Assembly: GCA_023150615.1 (NCBI GenBank)
Contig: JAKLKO010000002.1
Coordinates: 296,775-360,774, forward strand
Direction of reading: 5' to 3'
Origin: Phycisphaerae bacterium
GTDB lineage: Bacteria > Planctomycetota > Phycisphaerae > UBA1845 > UTPLA1
DNA length: 64,000 nt
The position numbers were made by a program, and so were the translations under genes. The notes under the pieces are model-generated. The model was given only the letters and a program-made list of their open reading frames with translations, searched no databases and was not told where the DNA came from. Positions 1-9,290 of this stretch are shown one piece after another; the stretch's first letter is position 1; every line of letters begins with the position of its first letter.

Positions 1-783
1 GAGTCGCGCGTCTCCGCGTTTCCGTTTCCCGGTCCGACGCCCGGCGCCGAGTTGGTGCTCTTTACGGCGTCGCCACGCGATCCGACGATCCCGATGCCCA
101 GCGATCTCAACGGCATGGGCACCTGTAACGTCGGTCCGGACGGAAAGCTCTATTTCTCCCACGGCGATTGGAACACGCGCTTCGGAGCGCAGAGCCTCGA
201 TCCGATGAACCCGGCCGGCAAGGTCCACCGCATCGAGCTGGATGGCTCGATCCCGGCCGACAACCCGCTCGGCGGGAACTCCGCCTACTGCTGGGGGCTC
301 CGTGAGCCGTTCGGTTTCACGTTTGATTCCATGGACGCCACGATGTGGATCGCCGAGATCGGCAGCGGCCTCAGCGATGAGTTGAACATCGGAATGGCGG
401 GCGTGAATTACGGCTGGCCATTGACGCACGGTGTGCACAACACCGATTTCGAGGCGATCTTCACGTTCATCATCCCGTTCGTCCTGCGCGAGCCGACGGT
501 CGATTTCGCCGCGCACGATCCGCAACCCGGACCGAGCAGCATTGTCGTCATCCGCGGCGGGACGTACGGTTCCGAGCTGGAGGGAAACGTGTTCTACGCC
601 CACCGCAATGCGCCGACCAAGGTCACGCGAATCGGGTATCGGGCCGATACGATCGCCGTGCTCTGGAGCGACGTCTGGGTCGCGCCCGAAGCGGCCGGGC
701 GCGTCGTCGGACTGGTCCGCCGCGCCGATGGCCGGGTCATCGTGCTCTGTCAGAACCAGATATACCGGCTGGATCCGGCGTAG
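1..783 (+). CDS. PQQ-dependent sugar dehydrogenase family protein, 3' part
   Basis: The reading frame is open to the left edge of the window, so this is the C-terminal part of a longer gene; the TTG at 52 is not needed as a start. The visible 261 residues resemble the soluble aldose/sorbosone dehydrogenase beta-propeller. Blades carry a CNVGPDGKLYFSHGD segment, a GKVHRIELDGSIPADNP segment, WGLREPFGFTFD, and WIAEIGSGLSDELN followed by GVNYGWPLTHG. Proteins of this family oxidise sugars with pyrroloquinoline quinone or act as sugar-binding propellers, normally outside the cytoplasm. The signal peptide and the first blades lie outside the window, so export and the cofactor residues cannot be checked. 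The gene converges on selA and shares a strong terminator with it. Confidence 0.8.
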   Translation, partial: ESRVSAFPFPGPTPGAELVLFTASPRDPTIPMPSDLNGMGTCNVGPDGKLYFSHGDWNTRFGAQSLDPMNPAGKVHRIELDGSIPADNPLGGNSAYCWGLREPFGFTFDSMDATMWIAEIGSGLSDELNIGMAGVNYGWPLTHGVHNTDFEAIFTFIIPFVLREPTVDFAAHDPQPGPSSIVVIRGGTYGSELEGNVFYAHRNAPTKVTRIGYRADTIAVLWSDVWVAPEAAGRVVGLVRRADGRVIVLCQNQIYRLDPA

Positions 784-822
784 TCGGATCGGTTTCGACG
801 AAGGCCCCGAACTTGAAGCCAT

Positions 823-853
823 GGCGGCACGGTCGCATTTCGGCCGTGCCGCT
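823..853. terminator. bidirectional intrinsic terminator
   Basis: CGGCACGGTCG (825-835) pairs with CGGCCGTGCCG (841-851) around a five-base CATTT loop. The stem has one G-T wobble and is extended outward by a G-C pair (824/852). A T-rich run, TTTCGTTTCT, follows on the plus strand. It sits in the 80-bp gap between two convergent genes, the sugar dehydrogenase and selA, so it probably ends both transcripts. Confidence 0.8.
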
Positions 854-863
854 TTCGTTTCTG

Positions 864-2267
864 TCAGGCTTTGTCCACGGCAACGATCGCCTCGATCAGC
901 GGGCGCTCGTCCTCGGCCGCAATGGTGCGCATGTCGAACAGCACGCGTCCGTCGCGAATCCTCGCGATCACCGGCGGCGAGGATCGCCGCAGCCGTGCGG
1001 CGGCATCGTCCGCGGAACAAGTCTCCGTCTGCCATTCCACGACGATGGTCGGAACAGCGTGCGCCGGGAGCGATCCACCGCCGGCATAGCTTGTGTCCTC
1101 GCGAACGGCGAATCGGCCCGGCGTCCGCCGAGTTACGAATTCGCGCATGAGTCTGACCGCGCGCTGGCGCAGTTCATCCATCGGGGCGCGGAGCATGGCG
1201 AGCGCGGGCAACTGTTCGGCGACGGAATCACACAGATAAAGCGCGAGCGTCGCCTCGAGCGCGGCCAGCGTCAGCTTGTCAACGCGAAGTCCGCGTGCCA
1301 TTGGATGCGCGCGAATGCGATCGAGAACCTCGCGCCGCCCCAGGATGATGCCCGCTTGCGGTCCGCCGAGGAGCTTGTCGCCGCTGAACGAGACGACGTC
1401 GGCGCCATCGCGCAGCGAGTCCCCGACGATCGGTTCGCCGGCAACGCGCCACATCTCGTCGTCGAGCATCGCGCCGCTGCCGAGATCGTCGTACAACGCC
1501 AGCCCGTACTTGCGCGCCAGTCCGGCCAGCTCGGCTGTCGTCGGCGACTCGGCGAATCCGACGATGCGGAAGTTGCTCGTGTGCACACGCATCATCAGCG
1601 AAGTTCGTTCGCCGATCGCGCGCTCGTAGTCCGCCAGGCGCGTCTTGTTCGTTGTGCCGACCTCACGCAGCACCGCGCCGCCGGCGGCCATGACGTCGGG
1701 CAGGCGATACGATCCGCCGATTTCGACGAGCTGGCCGCGCGAGACGACGACCTCGCGACCTGACGCCAGCGCTGCCAGAACCAGCATCGTCGCGCCGGCG
1801 TTGTTGTTCACGACCAGCGCCGCCTCGCACTTGGTCAGGCATCTCAACAGATGCTCCGCGCCGTCGCCGCGCCGGCCGCGATCGCCGGATTCCAGATCAA
1901 GCTCGACGTTGCAGTAGCCGCGCGCGGCACCGACGATCGCGTCGATCGCCGCTGGCGCCAGCGGCGCACGGCCGAGTCCCGTGTGGAGCACGATGCCGGT
2001 CGCGTTGATCACGCGCTGCACGCGCTGCCGCCGCGCGCGGGCGACGGCCTCGGCGGCCCGGTCCACGAGCGTGTGTACATCGTCGGCCGGCCGTCCATCG
2101 TCGGCACGACTCCGCGCTGCGGCGACAACCTGTTGCAGCGCGGGGAACAACTCCGCGTGAGACACGCCGGCCAGGCGTTCGTCCGCGCGTGCCGCGTCCA
2201 GAAGTTGCGTCATCGACGGCAGCGAGGCCCGGCCGGTACGGGTCGTGGGGGTGCGCTTCGATTTCAC
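864..2267 (-). CDS. selA: L-seryl-tRNA(Sec) selenium transferase SelA
   Basis: SelA converts serine charged on tRNA-Sec to selenocysteine using selenophosphate; it is a cytoplasmic PLP enzyme. The 467-residue product has the usual family length. It shows the N-terminal RVINATGIVLHTGLGRAPL region (about residues 85-105), VVNNNAGATML, REVGTTNKTRLADYERAI, YDDLGSGAML, and the cofactor lysine in SFSGDKLLGGPQAG. The start overlaps the selB stop by four bases (ATGA), which indicates translational coupling in a selB-selA operon. Selenophosphate synthetase (selD) and tRNA-Sec (selC) are not in this window. The assignment is secure. Confidence 0.96.
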   Translation of the reverse strand: MKSKRTPTTRTGRASLPSMTQLLDAARADERLAGVSHAELFPALQQVVAAARSRADDGRPADDVHTLVDRAAEAVARARRQRVQRVINATGIVLHTGLGRAPLAPAAIDAIVGAARGYCNVELDLESGDRGRRGDGAEHLLRCLTKCEAALVVNNNAGATMLVLAALASGREVVVSRGQLVEIGGSYRLPDVMAAGGAVLREVGTTNKTRLADYERAIGERTSLMMRVHTSNFRIVGFAESPTTAELAGLARKYGLALYDDLGSGAMLDDEMWRVAGEPIVGDSLRDGADVVSFSGDKLLGGPQAGIILGRREVLDRIRAHPMARGLRVDKLTLAALEATLALYLCDSVAEQLPALAMLRAPMDELRQRAVRLMREFVTRRTPGRFAVREDTSYAGGGSLPAHAVPTIVVEWQTETCSADDAAARLRRSSPPVIARIRDGRVLFDMRTIAAEDERPLIEAIVAVDKA

Positions 2268-4195
2268 GATGCAGACTCCGCGAGGACGCGCATGTCCTCG
2301 ATGCGCCGCGTAAAGCGTGTGCGATCGAGATACTCGAGCAGCGGGAGGACGCTGCGCCGCGAAAGTGCGAGCGCGTCGCGAACCTCCGCAAGTCGAAAGC
2401 GCCGGCCTCCGCGGCCCACCTCCCGCACCACGTCCTTCAGACGATCCAAATGTCGGCGTTCGACAAATTCCTCGGGTCCAATCTGCACGAGTCGCGGTTC
2501 GCTGCGCGCGAGTTCAAGCAACATTGCGGCGCGCTGACGCGACAGGCCCGCCAGCACGCGGAGCTTCGACCACTCGGGCGGGTCCAGTCCGGCGGCGGCG
2601 ATCTCCGCCACGAGCCGCTCCGCCAGCGCCTGATCCTCGGCCGACAACGCCGGACGAAACTCGCGGTGCGCGACGTACGGCCCGCGCGCGACCAGTTCGC
2701 CGGCGTCAATGAGTTCCTGGAGCAGGAAACGGCCCAGGCCCGCTGCCGAACGACGATCGAGCCAGCCGACGAATCGATCGGCGAGCACTCCCGGTTCGGT
2801 CGGCGTCCGCGCATGGTGCCGCTTGACGTAGGTCAGCGCCCGGCTTCGCACATCGTCCACCACGCGCCGATCGACTTCGAATGCACCGACGCGCCGGAGT
2901 TCGCCCGCGCCGCGAAGCGCATCGAGCAGCGTCGGAACTTCTCCCGGCTCGACGCCTGCCGCGCAGGCAAGCTCTAGCGCAGCATTCCGCCTGAAGCCGG
3001 CCGAGCGGAGCACTTCGCGAATCCGGACGATCGCATCCGCCGACTCCAGTGCGCGAAGCGCGTTGATCGCTGCCCGAGCCGGCCGAATTCGACGCGACAC
3101 GACTCGCAGGACGACCGCCCCACCGATCGTCTCGCACGCCGTCTCATCCCGGAGGATCATCCGCTCGCCGAATCGCACCACCACGGGCTTCGCAAACCGC
3201 AATTGGACGAACGCGCCATCACCGGGCGGAACCGCGGCGCCTTCGACGCACACGAGGACGGCCATCTCCTCGCGCGTGCCGAAAGCAACACGGACGCGGC
3301 GGTGCGATCCCAGCGGCTTCGAACGTTGCGACACCAGTCGGACTCGCACGTCGACATAGCGCGTCGGCGTCAGATACCCCGGCGTCGCAAGCACGTCGCC
3401 ACGGCCAGGCGAGACACGGTCGACGCCGGAGATGTTGATCGCCGCGCGCCGTCCCACCTGCGCGGATCGTGCCGCGGCGCCGTAGGATTGAAGTTCGCGA
3501 ATCCGCACCGGAATCTCGGCCGGCATGAGATGGAGCGTCTGTCCGATCTCGGCCGAACCGCACGCCACCGAGCCGGTGACGACGGTCCCGCGGCCGTGTT
3601 TCGTGAAGACGCGGTCGATGGGCATGACAAAGACCGACGACGTCGCCCGCGTTTCGACGCGCGCCGCAAGTTCGCGAGTCCGCGTTCGAAGCTCGTCCAA
3701 CCCGTCGCCACGGGTGGCCGAGACCGCGACCGACGGCCATCGCGCAATCGACGTACCGGCCGCCTCGCGGAGCACGTCGCGCGTGACGGCGGCGACGCGC
3801 TCCGCGTCGACCAAGTCCGCCTTGCTCACGACGATCAGGCCCACGGTGACGCCGAGCAGATCGAGGATCTCGATGTGCTCGCGGGTTTGCGGCATGGGAC
3901 CATCGTCGGCGGCCACCACGAGCAGCGCCGCGTCGATGCCCGTCGCCCCGGCGACCATGGTCTTCACGAATCGTTCATGGCCGGGCACGTCCACGATCCC
4001 GACACGAACGCCGGGCAGATCGAGGTGGGCAAATCCGAGATCGATGGTCATTCCCCGGGCCTTTTCCTCCGGCAAACGGTCCGGGTCGATTCCGGTCAGG
4101 GCGCGGACGAGCGTCGATTTTCCGTGATCGATGTGCCCGGCCGTACCGAGGATCATGAATCGTGTCGATGTGCTGGTCTCGGCGACCGTCGGCAT
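2264..4195 (-). CDS. selB: selenocysteine-specific elongation factor SelB
   Basis: SelB is the GTPase that brings Sec-tRNA to UGA codons followed by a SECIS hairpin. The 643-residue protein has the translational GTPase signature [12 protein letters not shown] (residues 17-28), the switch [25 protein letters not shown] and the guanine motif VSKADL. EF-Tu-like beta barrels follow, and then about 270 residues with the winged-helix character that binds the SECIS RNA. Family members usually begin at MI(I/L)[10 protein letters not shown], so the internal ATG at 4156 is an alternative start; the first 13 residues are low-complexity Ser/Thr. It is first in the operon and overlaps selA by 4 nt. This shows the organism probably makes selenoproteins. 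Confidence 0.96.
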   Translation of the reverse strand: MPTVAETSTSTRFMILGTAGHIDHGKSTLVRALTGIDPDRLPEEKARGMTIDLGFAHLDLPGVRVGIVDVPGHERFVKTMVAGATGIDAALLVVAADDGPMPQTREHIEILDLLGVTVGLIVVSKADLVDAERVAAVTRDVLREAAGTSIARWPSVAVSATRGDGLDELRTRTRELAARVETRATSSVFVMPIDRVFTKHGRGTVVTGSVACGSAEIGQTLHLMPAEIPVRIRELQSYGAAARSAQVGRRAAINISGVDRVSPGRGDVLATPGYLTPTRYVDVRVRLVSQRSKPLGSHRRVRVAFGTREEMAVLVCVEGAAVPPGDGAFVQLRFAKPVVVRFGERMILRDETACETIGGAVVLRVVSRRIRPARAAINALRALESADAIVRIREVLRSAGFRRNAALELACAAGVEPGEVPTLLDALRGAGELRRVGAFEVDRRVVDDVRSRALTYVKRHHARTPTEPGVLADRFVGWLDRRSAAGLGRFLLQELIDAGELVARGPYVAHREFRPALSAEDQALAERLVAEIAAAGLDPPEWSKLRVLAGLSRQRAAMLLELARSEPRLVQIGPEEFVERRHLDRLKDVVREVGRGGRRFRLAEVRDALALSRRSVLPLLEYLDRTRFTRRIEDMRVLAESAS

Positions 4196-4343
4196 ACGGA
4201 TATCTTACCTGACGATCACGCGCCTCGCCGGGCTCGTCCGGCGGCGCGATGTGGACTAAACTGTGGGCGAAGGGTCGGGAGAAGCTTTGCCGGATAACGC
4301 GCGCCGCGAGTCGGAGCGCGAAGGCCGGCGGGGAAGCACTCGA

Positions 4344-4391
4344 GGAGAGCAGCGGTCCGGGGTTCTGGTCACCCGCCCGAGCATGCTCTCC
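4344..4391. other. intergenic inverted repeat upstream of the TPR gene
   Basis: GGAGAGCA (4344-4351) is perfectly repeated in inverse as TGCTCTCC (4384-4391), with a nested GCGG/CCGC pair (4352-4355 / 4373-4376). It lies in the 234-bp divergent gap between selB and the TPR gene, about 40 nt before the TPR start. It could be a leader structure or a chance fold; it does not have the form of tRNA-Sec. Confidence 0.25.
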
Positions 4392-4429
4392 CCCCTTATC
4401 GATCGACCGGCTGAAGCGGCACGCTCCCG

Positions 4430-5527
4430 TTGACAAGTTTGGACGGCACCTCGACGATCGACCGCGTGACCGAGCGTTCGTTCATCGTGCTCGCCAGCGC
4501 GGGGATCGCCCTGCTCGCCGGCGCGTACCTGGTCTACCTCCGCGCATCGCCCGTCGGCCCTGGCGCACCCGCCGCCGCGCCGCTGCGTGCCACGGCGCTG
4601 ATCAACGAGCTGACGACATCCGCTCCGACCGGGAATCGAGCGGCATCGCGCCGGGAGGTACGGCCATCGGTTCGTAAGCGCCTCGCGGACTGGTCACAGT
4701 CGATCGATGACGAGGTTGCCGTTGCGAAGGCGAACATCGGCTCGTCCGCCCTCGCTGCGAGCCTCCGCGGGACCGCGGCCGCGCATGCCGGGTCGCCCGC
4801 CGAGTCCGCGGAGGCGTTCACCCAATCGCTGAGGCGCGATCCGCGCGACGTCGCGGCGCTTCGCGGCCGTGCGAACGCCCTGTCGCAGCTCGGCCGGATT
4901 CGGGAGGCCGCGGACGACTACCGCGCACTGCTGTCGATCGTCCCGAACGCGGCTGTGGATCGCTACAACTACGGCGTGCTGCTGCTTCGAATGGAGCAAC
5001 CGGAGTCAGCGGCGGAGCAGTTCCGACGCGCGATCGAACTGCGGCCAACCTACGACCGCGCGATCTACAACCTCGCCGCGCTCTGTCAGCAACAAGGCAA
5101 GCTCCACGACGCGATGGCCCTTTGGCAGCGGTTCTGCGAGCGCCAGCCGCGCGTCGCGTCGGCGTGGTTCCACCGCGGCGTGATCTGGATGGAGCTGGAA
5201 CGGGCGGACTACGCGGCGGATTGTTTTGCCGCGGCCGCGCGGCTGCTGCCGAACGACGCGGACCTTCAGTTCAACCTTGCGGCGGCCCTGCGGCGCTCGG
5301 GACGGCTCGAAGAATCGCTCACCGCTCTGCACCGGGCGGTCGAGCGACAGCCGGACGACCTTGATATCCTGAATCTCCTCGTGGAGACGCATCGACAGCT
5401 CGCCGCGGCGCCGAACGCCGATCCATCCCACTGGTCCGAGGCCCATCGCTTCGCGCAGCGCTCGCTCGCCATTGACCCGAATCAGGCAGACCTGCGCGAG
5501 TTTCTCCAAGACGCGCACGCGCCATGA
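4430..5527 (+). CDS. membrane-anchored tetratricopeptide repeat protein
   Basis: A 365-residue protein with one N-terminal transmembrane segment (SFIVLASAGIALLAGAYLVY, about residues 18-37). A linker rich in Ala and Arg follows, and then at least five TPR units from about residue 110 onward. Recognisable repeats include FTQSLRRDPRDVAALRGRA, FRRAIELRPTYDRAIYNLA and LHRAVERQPDDLDILNLL. The repeat face would mediate protein contacts on one side of the membrane. The start is TTG 4430; GTG 4466 is a reasonable alternative nearer the membrane segment. Its stop overlaps the start of the next gene (ATGA), so the two are probably translated together. The partner cannot be named from sequence. Confidence 0.8.
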   Translation: MTSLDGTSTIDRVTERSFIVLASAGIALLAGAYLVYLRASPVGPGAPAAAPLRATALINELTTSAPTGNRAASRREVRPSVRKRLADWSQSIDDEVAVAKANIGSSALAASLRGTAAAHAGSPAESAEAFTQSLRRDPRDVAALRGRANALSQLGRIREAADDYRALLSIVPNAAVDRYNYGVLLLRMEQPESAAEQFRRAIELRPTYDRAIYNLAALCQQQGKLHDAMALWQRFCERQPRVASAWFHRGVIWMELERADYAADCFAAAARLLPNDADLQFNLAAALRRSGRLEESLTALHRAVERQPDDLDILNLLVETHRQLAAAPNADPSHWSEAHRFAQRSLAIDPNQADLREFLQDAHAP

Positions 5528-5769
5528 GACGCATCACGTTTTACACGCGTCGCGACTGCCACTTGTGCGACAGCGCGCGGTACGTGCTCGACCGGGCGTT
5601 GACCGACTGCCCGGACGTGCGGATCGAGGTCATCGACATCGATGCCGACCCGGAGCTCGTCCGGCGCTACGGCCACGATGTTCCAGTCATCCTCCTCGAC
5701 GGCAGGGAATTGGCGCGGCATCGACTTGATGAAACGGCGCTGCGTCTCGCGCTGTGCATCGCGGAATAA
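5524..5769 (+). CDS. glutaredoxin-like (DUF836-type) small thiol protein
   Basis: An 81-residue protein of thioredoxin fold. It has the N-terminal beta strand RITFYTRRDCHLCDSA with a CxxC pair (CHLC), a middle IEVIDIDADPELVRRYG segment, and the cis-proline motif DVPVILLDGREL. This is the standard order of the small glutaredoxin-like family PF05768, which is probably involved in cytoplasmic thiol-disulfide exchange. It overlaps the upstream TPR gene by 4 nt. The C-terminal RLDETALRLAL matches the usual last helix. Substrates are unknown. Confidence 0.85.
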   Translation: MRRITFYTRRDCHLCDSARYVLDRALTDCPDVRIEVIDIDADPELVRRYGHDVPVILLDGRELARHRLDETALRLALCIAE

Positions 5770-5798
5770 TCGGCGACCGGCCGGCGGCGCCGGCGATT
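5768..5798. terminator. candidate terminator between convergent genes
   Basis: AATCG (5768-5772) pairs with CGATT (5794-5798), and inside it CCGGC (5777-5781) pairs with GCCGG (5789-5793), leaving a 4-nt left bulge. It fills the 30-bp gap between the glutaredoxin gene and the oppositely oriented gdhA. There is no strong T tract, so support is modest. Confidence 0.35.
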
Positions 5799-5799
5799 G

Positions 5800-7095
5800 T
5801 CAGTGATACAGGCCGCGCAGCTCGGAGGCGATCACGACGCGCTGGATCGCAACGACGTACGCCGCAAGTCGCAGGCTGATCTTCCGCTCCTGCGCGCACA
5901 GCCAGACCGAATCGAACGCGCGGTTCATGATCTCTTCGAGGTCGGCGTTGACGCGCGCTTCCGACCAGTACAGGCCCATGCGGTTCTGCACCCACTCGAG
6001 ATAGGAGACCGTGACGCCGCCCGCGTTGCACAGGATGTCCGGAATGACCGGGATGCCGCGCTCCGCCAGGTTTTTGTCGGCCTCGTAGTTCGTCGGGCCA
6101 TTGGCGCCCTCGGCGATCAGCCGCGCCCGGACCTTCCGCACGTTGTCCGCCAGAATCTGATTCTCGAGCGCGGCCGGGACGAGCACCTCGACGTCCAGCT
6201 CGAGTATCTCGCGCGGATTCGCGAGTTTCCTGACCTTCGCGACGCGCTCGAACCCGTCGAGCGAGCGCCGCTTGCGGACGTGCTCCATCGCGAGATGGGG
6301 ATCGATGTCGGCCGAGTCGCTGACGTACGCGCCCGTGACATCGGAAATCGCGGCAATCCGGCAACCGTCCTGATGAAGGAACAGCGCTGAGAAGCTCCCG
6401 ACGTTTCCGAACCCCTGCACGGCGACGGTCTGCCCGCGCAGGTCCTTCCCGACGTGCTTGTAGAACCGACGGACGCAGTACTCGACCCCGCGGCCGGTCG
6501 CGCCGAGGCGACCCTCCGATCCTTCCAGCTCGATTGACTTTCCGGTCACGATACCGGGTTGGTGCTTGCGCGAATGCATGAGATACGTGTCGAGCACCCA
6601 GCCCATCACCTGCGGATTGGTGCCGACGTCGGGCGCGGGGATATCGACGTCCGGACCGAGCACGTCGTACAGCTCGGCGACGTATCGACGAGTCAAGTTC
6701 TCCAGCTCGCGATTCGAGAGCTTGCTCGGGTCGCAGACAACGCCGCCCTTCGCGCCCCCCATCGGGATCCCGACGACGGCGCACTTGAAAGTCATCCAGA
6801 ACGCGAGGGCCTGAACCTCATCGAGCGTGACGTCGGGATGGAAACGGATGCCGCCCTTTCCCGGGCCGCGGGCCTTGTTGTGCAATACCCGGAAGCCCTC
6901 GAAGAGCTGAATGCGGCCATCGTCCATGAAAACCGGCATCTGGACGATGACGCTGCGTCGCGGCTTCTTGACGATCGCGATCTGGTTCAGGTTGAGGTTG
7001 AGGATCGCCGCCGCGTCGTCAAAAAACCGTTCGGCCGCCGCGAACACCGTTTGCGACGGCGTCGTCGTGTGCCCCACCGCCGATTCCGCGCTCAT
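5800..7095 (-). CDS. gdhA: Glu/Leu/Phe/Val dehydrogenase (glutamate dehydrogenase)
   Basis: This enzyme interconverts glutamate and 2-oxoglutarate plus ammonia in the cytoplasm. The ATG at 7095 was chosen because AGGAGG lies seven bases upstream; an in-frame start at 7143 would add 16 unlikely residues. The 431-residue product has the substrate-binding segment GPGKGGIRFHPDVTLDEV, the GIPMGGAKGGV motif containing the catalytic-site lysine region, the Asp in PAPDVGTNPQVMGW, the Rossmann motif VAVQGFGNVGSF, and EGANGPTNYEA near the C-terminus. Length and motif order fit the NAD-dependent hexameric class (gudB/rocG-like). It is divergent from cstA. Together with the downstream argR-proA cluster it marks glutamate as a metabolic hub, though the genes are far apart. 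Confidence 0.95.
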   Translation of the reverse strand: MSAESAVGHTTTPSQTVFAAAERFFDDAAAILNLNLNQIAIVKKPRRSVIVQMPVFMDDGRIQLFEGFRVLHNKARGPGKGGIRFHPDVTLDEVQALAFWMTFKCAVVGIPMGGAKGGVVCDPSKLSNRELENLTRRYVAELYDVLGPDVDIPAPDVGTNPQVMGWVLDTYLMHSRKHQPGIVTGKSIELEGSEGRLGATGRGVEYCVRRFYKHVGKDLRGQTVAVQGFGNVGSFSALFLHQDGCRIAAISDVTGAYVSDSADIDPHLAMEHVRKRRSLDGFERVAKVRKLANPREILELDVEVLVPAALENQILADNVRKVRARLIAEGANGPTNYEADKNLAERGIPVIPDILCNAGGVTVSYLEWVQNRMGLYWSEARVNADLEEIMNRAFDSVWLCAQERKISLRLAAYVVAIQRVVIASELRGLYH

Positions 7096-7191
7096 GACGA
7101 TTCCTCCTGGGACCCGCGCGCCGGGCCCTACGCCGGCCGACACGTTTCGCCGGGGAGCCGGACACGGACCCGATCGCGGTTGAAGCGGCGA

Positions 7192-7220
7192 AAACTACGC
7201 AGCATTATGACGCTTGTCAA
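7192..7220 (-). promoter_or_regulatory. putative sigma-70 promoter for gdhA
   Basis: On the minus strand a perfect TTGACA (-35; plus 7215-7220) is followed after 17 nt by TAGTTT (-10; plus 7192-7197), about 100 nt upstream of the gdhA ATG. The -35 is consensus and the -10 is weak (3/6). Confidence 0.45.
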
Positions 7221-7305
7221 CGACGCTGCGCCGTGCGTGCAATGATAGAATCGCCGCAATGGTCGCACGAAGCGGTCGTGCGTGGGGTTCGGGACGGAGC
7301 TTGAG

Positions 7306-9213
7306 ATGTTCTTCGACGGAGATTCGATCCGCGCGATGCCGCTGATGATCGGTGCGCTCTGCGTGCTGGCGCTGGCGTATCGATACTACAGCGCGTTCAT
7401 CGCCGCGCGGGTCCTGATGCTCGACGATGCTCGCGCCACGCCCGCCCACCGTATGAACGATGGCCAGAACTACCACCCGACGCACAAGTGGGTCCTGTTC
7501 GGCCACCACTTCGCGGCCATTTCCGGCGCAGGGCCGCTCATCGGGCCGGTGCTGGCGGCGCAGTTCGGCTGGATGCCCGGGTTCCTGTGGCTGCTCATCG
7601 GAGTGGTCATCGGCGGCGCCGTACAGGACTTTGTGGTCCTAACCGCATCGATCCGGCGCGATGGACGATCCCTCGCGGAGATTGCGCGGCAGGAGATCGG
7701 CAAGATCGGCGGCACCGTGACGGCCATCGCCATCCTCTTCATCGTCGTGATTGCCCTGGCGGGACTGGGCGCCGCCGTCGTCAATGCGCTGGCGGAAAGC
7801 CCGTGGGGCGCGTTCACTATCTTCTGCACGATCCCGATCGCCCTGTTCATGGGCTGGTACATGTACATCTTCCGCAAGGGCGCGGTGCTCGAGGCATCGC
7901 TCATCGGCGTCGTCCTGCTGCTGATCAGCGTGTACGCCGGGCAATATGCGCAGACGCAGCCGTGGGGACAGGTGTTCCTACTGACGCGGAATCAGATCAT
8001 CGTCGCCATGGCAATCTACGGCTTCATCGCGAGCGTTCTGCCCGTCTGGCTGCTGCTCTGTCCGAGGGACTATCTCAGCGCGTTCATGAAGATTGGTACG
8101 ATCGTGCTGCTCGTCGCCGGCGTGCTGATCGTCAACCCGACGATCCATATCCCGCCGATCAGCGAGTACGCGCGCACCGGTCGCGGACCGATCTTCGACG
8201 GGCCCGTCTTTCCGATGGTCTTCATCACAATCATGTGCGGCGCGATCAGCGGCTTTCATGCGCTCGTGTCGAGCGGCACCACGCCCAAGATGATCTCGAA
8301 GGAATCGCACGCGCGGCCCATCGGTTACGGGTGCATGCTGATCGAGAGCCTGGTCGGCATCATCGCGCTGATTGCCGTTTCCGGGTTGAATCCGAACGAC
8401 TATTACCTCATCAACACGTCCCCGCCGAAGGTCGCGGAGTACCGCTTTACGCCCGTGGACCTGCACGCGCTCGAGGCAGACGTCGGCGAACATCTCGAAG
8501 GGCGCACCGGCGGCGCACCAACGCTGGCCGTCGGCATGGCGAAGATATTCTCGAAGCTCCCGCTTCTGTCGCACGGCAACGTGATGGCAATCTGGTACCA
8601 CTTTGCCATCATGTTCGAAGCGTTGTTCATCCTGACGACGATCGACACGGGTACGCGGATCGCGCGCTTCCTGCTCCAGGAATTCCTTGCCAAGTGGACG
8701 TTTCTCGGTTCCTGGGTGCAGAACTTCGATCGGCCCGGCTGGTGGCCCGGGACGATCGCCAGCACGCTCCTGATCGTCGCCGCCTGGGCCGGGTTTCTCT
8801 GGAGCGGGAGCATCGCGACGATCTGGCCGATGTTCGGCATCGCGAACCAGATGTTGGCGGCGATCGCGCTGGCGATCGTGACGACGCTGCTGGTCCGTGC
8901 AGGGCGGGCGCGCTACGGCGCGATCACGATGCTGCCGATGGCATGGGTGCTTGTAACGACCACCGCGGGCGGGATCACCCAGATTCGCCTCCAGTTCCTG
9001 CCGATGATCACGGCCGCGAACGCGACCGCCGCGGACGTGTTCAAAAGCGGGCTGAACATCGCACTGATCGCCGTCATGATCGGCTGCGCGGCCATGATCG
9101 TCGTCCAGTGCGCCCGCCAGTGGGTCGCGGCGCTGCGCCGGCCCGTTTCGGCGGGCGTACCGGGCGTGCTGACGCCCGAGCCGGCTTCGTCGCCGGCAAG
9201 CCGGTTGCGATAG
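7306..9213 (+). CDS. cstA: carbon starvation protein CstA family transporter
   Basis: CstA-family proteins are polytopic inner-membrane transporters for peptides or pyruvate, induced by carbon limitation. The ATG at 7306 has GGAG six bases upstream; a GTG at 7282 would add eight residues. The 635-residue product has the family hallmark HPTHKWVLFGHHFAAISGAG near residue 65, followed by GPLIGPVLAAQFGW, GGAVQDFVVL and IRRDGRSLAEIA. About sixteen hydrophobic segments are visible along its length. An internal LVSSGTTPKMISKE motif and a TLTTIDTGTR-like segment (FILTTIDTGTRIARF) are also typical. A GbsR-type regulator follows 77 bp downstream on the same strand, which suggests local control. Confidence 0.93.
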   Translation: MFFDGDSIRAMPLMIGALCVLALAYRYYSAFIAARVLMLDDARATPAHRMNDGQNYHPTHKWVLFGHHFAAISGAGPLIGPVLAAQFGWMPGFLWLLIGVVIGGAVQDFVVLTASIRRDGRSLAEIARQEIGKIGGTVTAIAILFIVVIALAGLGAAVVNALAESPWGAFTIFCTIPIALFMGWYMYIFRKGAVLEASLIGVVLLLISVYAGQYAQTQPWGQVFLLTRNQIIVAMAIYGFIASVLPVWLLLCPRDYLSAFMKIGTIVLLVAGVLIVNPTIHIPPISEYARTGRGPIFDGPVFPMVFITIMCGAISGFHALVSSGTTPKMISKESHARPIGYGCMLIESLVGIIALIAVSGLNPNDYYLINTSPPKVAEYRFTPVDLHALEADVGEHLEGRTGGAPTLAVGMAKIFSKLPLLSHGNVMAIWYHFAIMFEALFILTTIDTGTRIARFLLQEFLAKWTFLGSWVQNFDRPGWWPGTIASTLLIVAAWAGFLWSGSIATIWPMFGIANQMLAAIALAIVTTLLVRAGRARYGAITMLPMAWVLVTTTAGGITQIRLQFLPMITAANATAADVFKSGLNIALIAVMIGCAAMIVVQCARQWVAALRRPVSAGVPGVLTPEPASSPASRLR

Positions 9214-9290
9214 TCCCGCGGCAAGTGGCACGCCGCTGGCGGGTCCGTTAGAATCGATTCAGTCAGTTTTGAACTTTCAGGAGCGAACGC

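Noticed and set aside
4196..4429. Possible tRNA-Sec (selC) beside selB
   Set aside because: The gap has an inverted repeat but no acceptor stem, TTCG T-loop or UCA anticodon arrangement expected of selC.
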